Source: Collinsella sp. 4_8_47FAA
Lineage (GTDB): Bacteria > Actinomycetota > Coriobacteriia > Coriobacteriales > Coriobacteriaceae
DNA: 64,000 nt
Assembly: GCF_000763055.1 (NCBI RefSeq)
Contig: NZ_KN214136.1
Coordinates: 301,036 to 365,035 of the forward strand
Direction of reading: 5' to 3'
Under the pieces are notes generated by a model. It was not told the origin of the DNA. It saw nothing but the letters and a program-made list of their open reading frames with translations, and did not search any database. Positions 8,158-16,961 of this stretch are shown in pieces. Position numbers and translations under genes: made by a program. Each line of letters begins with the position of its first letter. Positions within the stretch are counted from its first letter, which is position 1.

Positions 8158-9155
8158 TTCTCGTGGTAGGCGGCGCGCATTCGGGGAAGAGGACCTTCGT
8201 GCGCGAAAAGCTCGGGTTCGCGGCGGACGATTTCGTCGACGCGGCGCAGCTTGCGGAGGGCGGCGTGCCCGCGGCTTTTGCCGGCCGCGTCGCGTACTAT
8301 GCTGAGGAACTCGTACGCGCGCTCGACGCTGACCGGGCGCTCGAGCGGCTGATCGGCTTCGACGCAGTGATTCTGTCCTTGGTCGGCTCGGGGGTCGTCC
8401 CTATGCATGCGGAAGACGCCCAATGGCGCGAGCGCGCGGGGCGCCTGGGATGCGCGCTCGCTGCGCGCGCCGACGTCGTCGTGCGCATGACGTGCGGGAT
8501 TCCCCAGGTCATCAAAGGAAACCTTGCCGATGCTCCTCGAGGGACGCAGGGCGCGGGCGCGCCTTTGGAGGTCGTCTTCGTGCGCCATGGTGCCACGGCG
8601 GGCACGGAAGACCATCGCTACAGCGGGGCGGGCACCGACGAGCCCCTGTCGAGCGCGGGCGAGCGCGCTTTGCGCGACCTCGCGTGCGATCGTGACGTGT
8701 TCCGTGTTATCACGAGCGGCATGGCCCGCACCGACCAGACGGCGCGCATCCTCTTCCCGAACGCGGAGCTTATGGCGTGCCCCGGTCTGCGCGAGATGGA
8801 TTTCGGTGACTTCGAGGGGCGAAGCGCCGCCGAGCTTAAAGAGGATGTGCGCTACCGCGCCTGGGTAGACTCCTGGTGCGAGACGCGCTGCCCGCATGGC
8901 GAGGGCAAGAGCGATTTCACCCGCCGCGTCGTCGCGGCGTTTCGGGAGGCGTGCGAATCGGAGCGCGCCCAGGGGAGTGGGCGCGCCGTCTTCGTCGTTC
9001 ACGCGGGTACCGTGAAAGCGCTGCTCTCCGAGCTAGCTGTCCCGAAAATGGGATATTTCGACGTGCATACCGAGCCGGGCGGCGCATGGGCCGCCACCTG
9101 GGATGGGCGCTGCCTTCGCGACGTTCGCCCCGCTTCGGGGGGCGATGCCCGGTGA
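8154..9155 (+). CDS. Degenerate CobU-like domain fused to CobC-type alpha-ribazole phosphatase
   Basis: 333 residues in two parts. Residues 1-145 resemble CobU: a P-loop (VVGGAHSGKRTF) and a canonical C-terminal half (GSGVVPMHAEDAQWRERAGR, then GIPQVIKG). The segment that should carry the RHR-type guanylylated His is absent, and the domain is about 35 residues short. Residues 150-333 form a histidine phosphatase: FVRHGATAG with the phosphorylated His, the MDFGDFEGRS family motif, and VVHAGTVKALL with the second His. This matches CobC, which dephosphorylates alpha-ribazole 5'-phosphate or adenosylcobalamin 5'-phosphate. The ATG overlaps the cobS stop. Phosphatase activity is likely; kinase activity of the N-terminal part is doubtful. 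Confidence 0.8.
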   Translation: MILVVGGAHSGKRTFVREKLGFAADDFVDAAQLAEGGVPAAFAGRVAYYAEELVRALDADRALERLIGFDAVILSLVGSGVVPMHAEDAQWRERAGRLGCALAARADVVVRMTCGIPQVIKGNLADAPRGTQGAGAPLEVVFVRHGATAGTEDHRYSGAGTDEPLSSAGERALRDLACDRDVFRVITSGMARTDQTARILFPNAELMACPGLREMDFGDFEGRSAAELKEDVRYRAWVDSWCETRCPHGEGKSDFTRRVVAAFREACESERAQGSGRAVFVVHAGTVKALLSELAVPKMGYFDVHTEPGGAWAATWDGRCLRDVRPASGGDAR

Positions 9156-10129
9156 TGACGATTCTTGCCGCCGCCGCTGGGTTCGCAGCCGACCTTGCCT
9201 TCGGCGACCCGCGCTGGCTTCCCCATCCCGTTGTCGCCATGGGGCGCGCGATCACGTGGGCCGAAGGCCGCCTGCGGGGCTCATTCCCGCAAACGTCCGC
9301 GGGCACGCGCGCCGCAGGGCTTGTGCTTGCCGTGGCGCTTCCGCTTGCGTGTGGGCTTTTGACCTTGGGAATCCTGCATCTTTGCGGCATGGTTCACCCC
9401 GGCTTGCGCTTCGTGGCCGAGGCATGGGCGAGCTATCAGATTCTCGCGGCATGCGAGCTGCGCCGCCAGAGCCTGGCCGTGGCCCGCGCGTTCTCGAAGG
9501 GCGGCCTTGTCGCGGCTCGCGAAGCCGTCGGGCTCATCGTGGGACGCGACACGTCTGTTCTCGACGAGCAGGGCGTTGCGCGCGCCGCCGTGGAAACGGT
9601 GGCGGAGAACGCGAGCGACGGCGTCATCGCGCCGCTTTTCTACCTTATGATCGGGGGTGCGCCCTTGGGCATGGCGTACAAGGCGGTGAACACGCTCGAC
9701 AGCATGGTGGGCTACAAAAACGAGCGCTACATCGACTTCGGCTGCGCCTCGGCGCGCCTCGACGATGCGGTGAACTGGATTCCCTCGCGCTTATCGGCCC
9801 TGCTCATGATCGCCGTGTGCCCGATCGTCGGGCTCGATGCTCGCGGGGCGGCGCGCATCTGGCGCCGTGACAGGCGTCGCCATGCGAGCCCGAACGCGGC
9901 GCAGACCGAGTCAACGTGCGCGGGCGCGCTCGGGCTGCGCCTGGCAGGACCCGCGGTGTATTTCGGCAAGCTCGTTGAGAAACCGACGATAGGCGACGCA
10001 TCCCGCGAAATCGAGTGGGGCGACATCGCCCGGGCGACAAGGCTCATGCTCGCCGCGTCCGTATGCGCGCTCGTCGTCTTCGGCGCCGCGCGCGCGGCGG
10101 TCGTGCTCGCCGTGGGGGCGATGTCATGA
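9155..10129 (+). CDS. cbiB: Adenosylcobinamide-phosphate synthase CbiB
   Basis: Membrane protein that attaches aminopropanol phosphate (made by CobD) to adenosylcobyric acid, giving adenosylcobinamide phosphate. 324 residues. Signature stretches are DLAFGDPRWLPHPVVAMG, VAETVAENASDGVIAPLFY-like sequence (written here as ETVAENASDGVIAPLFY), and KAVNTLDSMVGYKNERY. Hydrophobic helices occur near the N-terminus and the C-terminus. ATG 9155 follows TGATG at the end of the fusion gene; a GTG at 9152 would add only one residue. It overlaps cobD by ATGA, and CobD supplies its substrate. Confidence 0.93.
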   Translation: MTILAAAAGFAADLAFGDPRWLPHPVVAMGRAITWAEGRLRGSFPQTSAGTRAAGLVLAVALPLACGLLTLGILHLCGMVHPGLRFVAEAWASYQILAACELRRQSLAVARAFSKGGLVAAREAVGLIVGRDTSVLDEQGVARAAVETVAENASDGVIAPLFYLMIGGAPLGMAYKAVNTLDSMVGYKNERYIDFGCASARLDDAVNWIPSRLSALLMIAVCPIVGLDARGAARIWRRDRRRHASPNAAQTESTCAGALGLRLAGPAVYFGKLVEKPTIGDASREIEWGDIARATRLMLAASVCALVVFGAARAAVVLAVGAMS

Positions 10130-11349
10130 GGGAAGACCACGCTGCGTCCCGGGCTGCCGGGGGAATCCTGCGCGCCCGTACGCATGGGGGCAGTGCGCAA
10201 TCGCTTGGCATCGCTTGCGAAGGGGGCGCCTCCGACTTCATCGATTTCTCGGTGAACGTGAATCCGGCAGGCCCCTCGCCGCGCGCTGTCGCCGCAGCCT
10301 GCAAGGCGCTTTCTCGAATCGACGCCTACCCCGATAGGGAAAGCCTCGCCCTTGTTCGCGCCCTATCGCGCGCCCAGGGCATTCCCGAAGATACTATCGT
10401 CTGCGGCGCGGGCGCGTCCGACATCATCTGGCGGCTCGCTGCGGCGGTGCGCCCGAAACGCATCGTCGTGTGCGCGCCGACGTTCTCTGAATATGCGGAG
10501 GCGGCATCGTACTACGGCGCATGCGTGCAGGAGTTCCCGCTCTCCGAAGCGGACGACTTCGACGTGCCTGCCTCCTTCGCCCGCGCGATCGAGGGGCCGG
10601 GAGACGTGGCGTACCTCTGCAATCCGAACAACCCGACGGGGCGCCTCGTCGACCCCCGCGTAATCGATGCCGCGGCTTGCCGCTGCGAGCAGGTGGGCGC
10701 GCTGCTCGTCGTGGACGAGTGCTTCCTCGGATTTGCGCCCGACGCCCGCGAAAGGAGCGTGGCCGCACGCGCCGCGTGTTCGCGCCATGTGGCCGTGCTC
10801 TCCGCGTTCACCAAGCTCTACGGAATGGCGGGGTTGCGGTTGGGATATCTGATCAGCGGAAACGCCCAACTCATCGATGGGATTCGCCGGGCTGGGCAGG
10901 CGTGGCCCGTCTCCTCGGTCGCCGAGGCCGCGGGCATCGCCGCCCTGGAAGACGTCGAATACGTCTCGCGCACGCGCGATGTACTGGCGGGCGAGCGAGC
11001 GTGGCTTTCCCACGAGCTCTCCTCGCTCGGGCTTTCCGTCGTGCCGTCGGATACGAACTTCCTTTTAGTCCGCACGCCGGCGAAAGACATCCCCGAGCGC
11101 CTGTATAAACAGGGGGTTTTGGTCCGCACGTGCGACTCGTTTTCGGTACTGTCCCGTTTCTGGTGCCGCGTCGCGGTGCGCACGCGCAAGGAGAACGCCC
11201 GGCTTGCGATGGCGTTCAGCCGCGCGCTTCGGGCGGAAGGCGCATCGGGCGAAGGCGAACTCGACGAACGGGGCGGCGCTTCTTGCAGCGACGCTATGGC
11301 GGGCGCGGATGGCCGAGGCTCGGCGAAGGAGGTCGATACCCGTGGGTAG
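10126..11349 (+). CDS. cobD: L-threonine-O-3-phosphate decarboxylase CobD (PLP aminotransferase fold)
   Basis: Makes (R)-1-amino-2-propanol phosphate, the linker joining corrin ring and nucleotide loop. 407 residues. It is a class I/II PLP enzyme: YLCNPNNPTGRL, VVDECFLGF (Asp for the pyridine nitrogen), and SAFTKLYGMAGLRLGY with the Schiff-base Lys. Conserved N-terminal DFSVNVNPAGP matches CobD and HisC. It is called CobD rather than HisC because it sits directly after cbiB in the cobalamin operon. The last 30 residues are a Gly/Asp/Ser-rich extension beyond the fold, overlapping the start of cbiP by 8 bases. Confidence 0.88.
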   Translation: MREDHAASRAAGGILRARTHGGSAQSLGIACEGGASDFIDFSVNVNPAGPSPRAVAAACKALSRIDAYPDRESLALVRALSRAQGIPEDTIVCGAGASDIIWRLAAAVRPKRIVVCAPTFSEYAEAASYYGACVQEFPLSEADDFDVPASFARAIEGPGDVAYLCNPNNPTGRLVDPRVIDAAACRCEQVGALLVVDECFLGFAPDARERSVAARAACSRHVAVLSAFTKLYGMAGLRLGYLISGNAQLIDGIRRAGQAWPVSSVAEAAGIAALEDVEYVSRTRDVLAGERAWLSHELSSLGLSVVPSDTNFLLVRTPAKDIPERLYKQGVLVRTCDSFSVLSRFWCRVAVRTRKENARLAMAFSRALRAEGASGEGELDERGGASCSDAMAGADGRGSAKEVDTRG

Positions 11350-12841
11350 GGCGAAGCCCATCATGATCCAGGGCACCATGTCGAACGCGGGGAAGAGCCT
11401 GCTTGCGGCGGGGCTGTGCCGTGTGCTTTCGCAGGACGGCCTGCGCGTGGCTCCCTTCAAGAGCCAGAACATGGCGCTCAACAGCGGTGTCACGGCCGAT
11501 GGGCTCGAGATGGGGCGCGCCCAGATCATGCAGGCCGAGGCGTGCGGCATCGCGCCCGACGTGCGCATGAACCCCATCCTGCTCAAGCCCGAAAGCGACC
11601 ACCGAAGCCAGCTCATCGTGGCCGGCAAGGCGCAGGGAGCCTTCGCTGCGAGGGACTACTTCGCGCGAAAGAAGGCGTTCATGCCGCAGATTTTGGAGGC
11701 GTTCGATTCGCTCGCGGAGGAAAACGACGTCATCGTCATCGAGGGCGCCGGCAGCCCCGTCGAAATCAACCTTGCCGAAAACGACATCGTCAACATGGGG
11801 CTCGCGCGCGCCGTGTCCTCCCCCGTGCTGCTCGCGGGCGACATCGACCCAGGCGGGGTGTTTGCCCAGCTCTACGGCACGGTCGCGCTCTTTGCGCCCG
11901 AGGATCGCGCTCTTTTGCGGGGGCTTGTGGTGAACAAGTTCCGCGGCGATGTGGAAATCCTGCGCCCGGGTTTGGCCCCGCTCGAGAAGATGTGCGGGGT
12001 TCCCGTCGTGGGGGTCGTGCCGTATCTTACGCTCGACCTGGACGACGAGGACTCGCTCGCGCCGCGCCTATCTGCCCGCGAGGCGCGCGGCGTCATCGAC
12101 GTCGCCGTCGTGCGCCTTCCACATCTGTCGAACTTCACCGACTTCGACCCGCTTTCGCGCGTGCCCGGCGTGGGCGTGCGCTACGTTTCCTCGACGACCG
12201 ATCTGGGCCGACCCGACCTGGTGGTGCTCCCCGGCTCGAAGACCACGCTCGACGACGCGCGCTGGCTTGCGGCTAGCGGCATCGGAGCCTGTGTACGCGC
12301 GCTTTCGGGCGCGGGCACGCCGGTGCTCGGCATATGCGGAGGCTACCAGCTTTTGGGAGACGAGCTTTCCGATCCGCACGGCAGGGAAGGCGCTGGCACC
12401 GCGCGCGGGCTCGGGCTCATCCCTGCAAGTACGGTGTTCAAGGAGGAAAAACGCCTCGCCCAGTCGGAGCTGCGCATCACGGGTGCCCAAGGCGCGTTCT
12501 CGGTGTGGAACGGCATGACGGCGCGCGGGTACGAGATTCACGACGGCGAAACGACCGTCTCCTGCGCTCCTGCGGGCACGATTGTCGGCAAACCAGAAGG
12601 CGCGGCCTGCGGAAACGTGTTCGGAACCTATCTCCACGGCCTGTTTGACGAACCGGGGGTGGCGCTCGCCCTCGCGCGCTCGCTTGCGCGCATGCGCGGC
12701 CTGCCCGAGAGCGTCGTGGGTGCTGCGGGCGCGGCGTCCGCGGCCGATCACCGCGCGCGCGAGTTCGACCGCCTGGCCGACGTCGTGCGCGGGGCGCTCG
12801 ACATGGAGTATGTCTACCGCATTATCGAGGAGGGCGTATGA
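11342..12841 (+). CDS. cbiP: Cobyric acid synthase CbiP (CobQ)
   Basis: Amidates the b, d, e and g side chains of adenosylcobyrinate diamide using glutamine and ATP. 499 residues, standard length. P-loop region IQGTMSNAGKSLLAAG, then FKSQNMALNS. The C-terminal glutaminase has Cys in VLGICGGYQLLG and His in YLHGLFDEPG. A GTG start at 11342 is chosen because AAGGAGG (11326-11332) lies nine bases upstream; this start lies inside the end of cobD. It overlaps cobO by ATGA. Confidence 0.93.
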   Translation: MGRAKPIMIQGTMSNAGKSLLAAGLCRVLSQDGLRVAPFKSQNMALNSGVTADGLEMGRAQIMQAEACGIAPDVRMNPILLKPESDHRSQLIVAGKAQGAFAARDYFARKKAFMPQILEAFDSLAEENDVIVIEGAGSPVEINLAENDIVNMGLARAVSSPVLLAGDIDPGGVFAQLYGTVALFAPEDRALLRGLVVNKFRGDVEILRPGLAPLEKMCGVPVVGVVPYLTLDLDDEDSLAPRLSAREARGVIDVAVVRLPHLSNFTDFDPLSRVPGVGVRYVSSTTDLGRPDLVVLPGSKTTLDDARWLAASGIGACVRALSGAGTPVLGICGGYQLLGDELSDPHGREGAGTARGLGLIPASTVFKEEKRLAQSELRITGAQGAFSVWNGMTARGYEIHDGETTVSCAPAGTIVGKPEGAACGNVFGTYLHGLFDEPGVALALARSLARMRGLPESVVGAAGAASAADHRAREFDRLADVVRGALDMEYVYRIIEEGV

Positions 12842-13353
12842 TCCACGTGTATCATGGCGACGGCAAAGGCAAGACCACGGCGGCGATGGGGCTCGCCCTT
12901 CGCATGCTCGCCGCAGGCCGCCGCGTCGTCGTTGTGCAGTTCCTGAAAGACGGCGAAAGCGGGGAGGCGCGCCTGCTCGCCGAGCATTTCGGCGTGCCCG
13001 TGTTCGCGGGGAAGGCGTCGGACAAGTTTACCTGGTCCATGACGTCGGAAGAACTTGCCGCGACGCGCGAGTTGCACGATGGGAACCTCGCTTCCGCGCT
13101 CGCCGAGCTCGAGGGCGCGCAGGAGGGGCTGCTCGTGCTCGACGAGGCGCTCGACGCGCTTTCGAAGGGGCTTGTCGACGAGGCGCTCGTGGACCGCGCG
13201 CTCGATATGTCCGCGCGCGGCGTCGAAGTAGCGCTCACCGGGCGCGCGCCTTCCCGCAAGATCGTGGAGAAGGCCGACTACATAACCGAGATGCGGTGCG
13301 AGAAACACCCCTACGAGCAGGGGATATGTGCAAGGGAAGGAGTGGAGTACTAG
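12838..13353 (+). CDS. cobO: Cob(I)yrinic acid a,c-diamide adenosyltransferase CobO/BtuR
   Basis: Transfers the 5'-deoxyadenosyl group of ATP to Co(I) corrinoids. 171 residues. The P-loop is HGDGKGKTTAAMGLAL, as in CobO/CobA/BtuR. VVQFLKDGESGE and LLVLDEALDAL are further family stretches. The C-terminus (GRAPSRKIVEKADYITEM) matches the usual end. The start overlaps the cbiP stop and the stop abuts the ATG of cbiC. It is the CobO type, not the unrelated PduO or EutT types. Confidence 0.92.
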   Translation: MIHVYHGDGKGKTTAAMGLALRMLAAGRRVVVVQFLKDGESGEARLLAEHFGVPVFAGKASDKFTWSMTSEELAATRELHDGNLASALAELEGAQEGLLVLDEALDALSKGLVDEALVDRALDMSARGVEVALTGRAPSRKIVEKADYITEMRCEKHPYEQGICAREGVEY

Positions 13354-13995
13354 ATGGATTCCAAGGAGATGGCGCCCGGCGACATCGAGCGGCGCAGCTT
13401 TGAAATCATCACCGAAGAGCTCGGCGGCCGCACGTTCCCGCCGCTCGAAGAGCCCGTCGTGAAGCGCGTCATCCACACCACTGCCGACTTCTCGTACGCC
13501 GATTCCCTCGTGTTCACCCATGACGCCGCGCACTGTGCGCTCGACGCACTGCGCGCAGGGGCCACGGTGCTCACCGACACGAACATGGCGCTCGCAGGCA
13601 TAAGCAAGCCCGCGCTCGCGAAGATCGGCTGCAAGGCCGTGTGCTATATGGCCGACCCGGATGTCGCCGCAACGGCGCGCGCCGCGGGCACGACTCGCGC
13701 CGTTGCGAGCATGGACAAAGCTTGCGGCATCGAGGGTCCGCTCATCGTGGCCGTCGGCAACGCTCCCACAGCACTTCTGCGCCTCGCCGAGCTCATGGAC
13801 GCGGGGAAGATCGCGCCCGCGCTCGTCGTTGGGGTGCCGGTTGGGTTTGTGAACGTGGTCGAGGCAAAAGAGGAGCTACTCGCGCGACGCGTGCCGGCCA
13901 TCGTCGCGAGGGGTCGCAAGGGCGGCTCGACCGTGGCGGCCGCCATTATGAACGCGCTGCTCTACCAGATCACGCGCCCAGGCGGCCCGAAGTGA
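13354..13995 (+). CDS. cbiC: Cobalt-precorrin-8 methylmutase CbiC
   Basis: Moves the methyl group from C11 to C12 to give cobyrinate. 213 residues. The catalytic His lies in RVIHTTADFSYADS (about residue 43). Other conserved stretches are TVLTDTNMALAGI and VGNAPTALLRL. It directly abuts cobO and overlaps cbiJ by GTGA. Its placement late in the operon with cbiJ, away from the other cbi ring genes, is a local order difference only. Confidence 0.93.
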   Translation: MDSKEMAPGDIERRSFEIITEELGGRTFPPLEEPVVKRVIHTTADFSYADSLVFTHDAAHCALDALRAGATVLTDTNMALAGISKPALAKIGCKAVCYMADPDVAATARAAGTTRAVASMDKACGIEGPLIVAVGNAPTALLRLAELMDAGKIAPALVVGVPVGFVNVVEAKEELLARRVPAIVARGRKGGSTVAAAIMNALLYQITRPGGPK

Positions 13996-14765
13996 CGGCC
14001 CCCGCATCCGCGCCGGCGCTGCGCATCTTCGCCGGCACCACCGAGGGCCGCCTCCTGTGCGAATGGGCGAGCGGGGCGGGAATCCCCGCCCGTGCCTACG
14101 CGGCAACCGAGTACGGAGGCGAGCTTTTGGGCGAGCTTCCGGGCATCGAGGTGCATGCGGGCAGGCTCGACGAGGCCGACATGGAGCGTGAGCTTTCCGG
14201 CGCGCGCATCGTCGTCGACGCCACGCACCCCTTCGCTACGCTCGCAAGCGGCAACATCCGGGCCGCTTCGCTCGCCGTGGGTGCACGATGCCTGCGCCTT
14301 ACGCGCGCGGTCGAGGCGCTGCCCAAAGGCGTCGTGTCGGTCGCGTCGATCGCCTGCGCGGCGCGCTTTCTCTCCGAGAACCCGGGTCGCGCGCTTCTCA
14401 CGACGGGGAGCAAGGAGCTTGCTCCCTACACGCGCGTCGCCGATTTCGCGGAGCGCTTCTTCGTGCGTGTGCTCCCTCTGCCCGGTGCTATAACGAAGTG
14501 CATCGACGCGGGGTTTTCGCCGTCGCACGTCATCGGCATGCAGGGGCCCTTCACCCGCGAGCTCAACGAGGCGATGCTTCGGCAGGTGGGCGCCCAGTGG
14601 CTTGTGACCAAGGACTCGGGAACCGTAGGCGGCACGGCCGAGAAGATCGCCTCCGCGCGCGACGTGGGAGCGCGCTGTATCGTGGTCGCCCGTCCCGCCG
14701 AGGGAGGCGGGGCCCTTTCGCTTAGGGAAGTGGAAGACGCGCTCTTACGGGAGTTCGCGCGCTAG
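13992..14765 (+). CDS. cbiJ: Cobalt-precorrin-6A reductase CbiJ
   Basis: NADH-type reduction of cobalt-precorrin-6A to precorrin-6B. 257 residues from the GTG overlapping the cbiC stop. FAGTTEGRLLCEW is the N-terminal nucleotide-binding motif. VVDATHPFATLASGN and TTGSKELAPYT are CbiJ/CobK signatures, and TKDSGTVGGTAEKI lies near the C-terminus. It is the last gene of the operon. A transposase scrap and a palindromic repeat begin 13 and 130 bases after its stop, so this is a natural locus boundary. Confidence 0.92.
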   Translation: MTAPASAPALRIFAGTTEGRLLCEWASGAGIPARAYAATEYGGELLGELPGIEVHAGRLDEADMERELSGARIVVDATHPFATLASGNIRAASLAVGARCLRLTRAVEALPKGVVSVASIACAARFLSENPGRALLTTGSKELAPYTRVADFAERFFVRVLPLPGAITKCIDAGFSPSHVIGMQGPFTRELNEAMLRQVGAQWLVTKDSGTVGGTAEKIASARDVGARCIVVARPAEGGGALSLREVEDALLREFAR

Positions 14766-14778
14766 GCGCTCGCCGCGC

Positions 14779-14907
14779 ATGCGTGCCCTCCCGCCTGCGA
14801 GGAGGAGCGCCCCGAGCAAGCTCGACCCGTACAAGCCTGTCATCCGCCAATCGCTCGAGGACGACGCACGGAACTGGCGCAAGCAGCCCTTCAATAAGTT
14901 GCGGTGA
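14779..14907 (+). mobile_element. Remnant of IS21-family transposase (IstA N-terminal fragment)
   Basis: A 42-codon frame containing SAPSKLDPYKPVI followed by LEDDARNWRKQ. This strongly resembles the SKLDPYKP...L-E-x-D...RKQ region downstream of the helix-turn-helix of IS21-type IstA transposases. Full IstA is about 400-500 residues, so this is a short degenerate piece. Its end runs straight into the left arm of the palindromic repeat at 14896. No IstB and no terminal repeats are visible. The match is recognised from memory of the family and was not searched. Confidence 0.6.
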
Positions 14908-14964
14908 AATAGCGTCTGTTTTTGCTGCTAAATAGCATATTCAGTCCCTAATTCACCGCAACTT
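14896..14964. repeat. Palindromic repeat, family A copy 1 (arms AAGTTGCGGTGAAAT)
   Basis: Left arm 14896-14910 and right arm 14950-14964 are inverted copies matching at 14 of 15 positions. They enclose a 39-base AT-richer loop. A second copy with the same arms and a different loop is at 31149-31216. Both loops end in CAGTCC before the right arm. The interval 14766-14976 holds only this element and the IS21 scrap. It could serve as a weak terminator after cbiJ, but it has no T-tract. Confidence 0.8.
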
Positions 14965-14976
14965 GTTGGTGGTGGC

Positions 14977-16191
14977 TTACTGGTAGCGTAGGCATTCCAC
15001 CGGGTCGAGCTTTGCTGCACGGCGAGCGGGGTAGAAGCCAAAGATTACGCCGATGCCGACCGATACGGCAAACGCGATCAACACTGTTGTAATGGAGAAG
15101 CTTGGCGTGATCGTCCCGGTAGCTCCAAACTCGCTCATGATGCCCGAGCTTGCGGCAAAGAACGTGAGTCCCCATGCCAGCAGATAGCCAATCAGGACAC
15201 CCAACAGTCCGCCGGTGACGCACAGCGCCGAGGACTCGGCCAAAAACTGCGCGGTGATATCGCGACGACTTGCGCCCAGGGCACGGCGAATGCCGATCTC
15301 ACGGATGCGCTCAGTCACGTTGGTGAGCATCATATTCATAATGCCGATACCGCCGACAAGCAGCGAGATGCTGGCGACAGCGCCCATGATGAGCGAGAAC
15401 GCGCCCATAAAGGAGTTGAGTGCATCGATGGCGCTTTTCATGGAGGTCGCCGATACACTGTCGTACTCATCATCCTCCGCGATGCCCTTCATTGCGCGCA
15501 CCTTGGACTCGATGGTCTTACAAAGCTCGTCCATGTCTGTGCCCTCGGCGGCAAGAGCCGTCACGCTGGGGAATGAAGGATTTTCGTCGCCAAACAGGCC
15601 TGAGATGGTTTCGCGCGGCATATACAGCGTGAGCGAGCCCATGGAGTCGTTGCCGCCATCAATCACACCTACAATCTGCACCTCGCCGTTGGACACCTTG
15701 ATGGTTTTCCCCAGCGCATCCTGTTCGTTGCCGTAAAGCTGATCGGCGCCGCCGCGGCTGATGAGCGCCACGCGCGAGCCTGATTGGGACTCGGCCTGGG
15801 AATAGGTGCGCCCCGCAACGAGCTTGCTGGCCCCCACGGCGTCGAGCATGTCGCTATCGACACCCTGTGCCATGACGGTATAGCTTTTATCGCCGGTCTT
15901 GTACTCGGTATACGCGCTGTCGACAATGCCGATCTGCTCTATCTGCGGCACCAGTTTTTGAAGCTTCTCGATGTCCGACTCGGTGAGTTCTTGCGACGAA
16001 TAGATTTGCACCATGCGTGCCGCATTGAGGCCCAGACTGTTGACCAGGCTGTTTTGGATGCCGCCGATGAGCGAAGTCATGGCGATAACCGAGGCGATGC
16101 CGATGACAATGCCCAGAATGGTGAGCAGGCTGCGCCCCTTGTTGGCCTCGAGCGAGTGAAGGGCTTCCTGGATGAGATCGCGGGCGCTCAT
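14977..16191 (-). CDS. MacB-like ABC transporter permease (FtsX fold)
   Basis: Membrane subunit of a tripartite exporter of the MacB/YknZ type. 404 residues with a first transmembrane helix near residues 20-45 (LLTILGIVIGIASVIAM). A large extracytoplasmic domain follows (about 50-270), then three C-terminal helices. The canonical motif GGIGIMNMMLTNVTERIREIG precedes the last helices, written here in two parts: GGIGIMNMMLTNV and TERIREIGIRRALGA. The C-terminus PARRAAKLDPVECLRYQ is typical. Its start overlaps the ATPase gene by 4 bases, and the adaptor gene precedes both, giving one operon read right to left. The substrate is unknown (peptide, antibiotic or envelope stress factor). Confidence 0.9.
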   Translation of the reverse strand: MSARDLIQEALHSLEANKGRSLLTILGIVIGIASVIAMTSLIGGIQNSLVNSLGLNAARMVQIYSSQELTESDIEKLQKLVPQIEQIGIVDSAYTEYKTGDKSYTVMAQGVDSDMLDAVGASKLVAGRTYSQAESQSGSRVALISRGGADQLYGNEQDALGKTIKVSNGEVQIVGVIDGGNDSMGSLTLYMPRETISGLFGDENPSFPSVTALAAEGTDMDELCKTIESKVRAMKGIAEDDEYDSVSATSMKSAIDALNSFMGAFSLIMGAVASISLLVGGIGIMNMMLTNVTERIREIGIRRALGASRRDITAQFLAESSALCVTGGLLGVLIGYLLAWGLTFFAASSGIMSEFGATGTITPSFSITTVLIAFAVSVGIGVIFGFYPARRAAKLDPVECLRYQ

Positions 16192-16961
16192 GCCACCACT
16201 CCTTTCGGCGGGTTGGCGGAGGCGGAAATCATGGGCAGGCTATCTACGGCGCTGCGCAGGGTCCGCGGTGCATGTGGAATATACGCGCCGTCGTGAATGC
16301 GACCGTCGCGGATGGTCACGGCACGGTCGGCCTCGGCGGCGATGCCGGGGTCGTGTGTGATAAGCACGATGGTTTTGCCGCGTTTCTGGAGCTTATGGAA
16401 GGTCTCCATCACAAGCGCTCCGGTAGCGGAGTCCAGGTTTCCCGTAGGCTCGTCGGCCAGAATGATGGGCGGGTCATTGACGAGGGCGCGCGCGATTGCG
16501 ACGCGCTGCATCTGGCCGCCCGAGAGCTCGGATATGCGGTGGTCCCAGTGGTCGACGGGCAGCGTGACAGCCTGCAGCGCATGCACAGCGTGCATTTCGC
16601 GCTGGCTACGGGGCACATTGGTGTAGGCCAGCGGCAGCATCACGTTTTCGATAACCGACAGGCGCGGCAGCAGGTTGAAGCTCTGAAAGACAAAGCCAAT
16701 GCTCAGGGCGCGAACTTCGGTGAGCTCGTCATCGTCAAGCTCGGCCACGTTGAGCCCTTGCAGGTAGTAGCCGCCCGCCGTCGGCTTATCCAGGCAGCCT
16801 AGGATGTTCATGAGCGTCGACTTGCCCGAGCCCGAGGGGCCGGTGATAGCGACGAATTCGCCGGGATTTACCGCCAAGCTCACGTTGTGCAGGATGTGGG
16901 CGCACCCCGCCTCGCTCTCAAAGATGCGGTGCACGTTGCGGATGTCGATAACGGGACGCAT
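16188..16961 (-). CDS. MacB/LolD-type ABC transporter ATP-binding protein
   Basis: Energises the permease encoded next to it. 257 residues. Walker A is [16 protein letters not shown], the Q-loop lies in [13 protein letters not shown], the signature is [16 protein letters not shown], and Walker B is [14 protein letters not shown] followed by the H-loop ITHDPG. The sequence matches the LolD/MacB subfamily. About 30 residues beyond the usual end are Ala/Pro-rich and contain no known domain. The start codon shares one base with the adaptor stop (TAATG) and the end overlaps the permease start. Confidence 0.93.
   Translation of the reverse strand: MRPVIDIRNVHRIFESEAGCAHILHNVSLAVNPGEFVAITGPSGSGKSTLMNILGCLDKPTAGGYYLQGLNVAELDDDELTEVRALSIGFVFQSFNLLPRLSVIENVMLPLAYTNVPRSQREMHAVHALQAVTLPVDHWDHRISELSGGQMQRVAIARALVNDPPIILADEPTGNLDSATGALVMETFHKLQKRGKTIVLITHDPGIAAEADRAVTIRDGRIHDGAYIPHAPRTLRSAVDSLPMISASANPPKGVVA

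Noticed and set aside
14766..14976. Complete IS21 element
   Set aside because: Only about 40 codons of IstA-like sequence; no IstB, no terminal inverted repeats.
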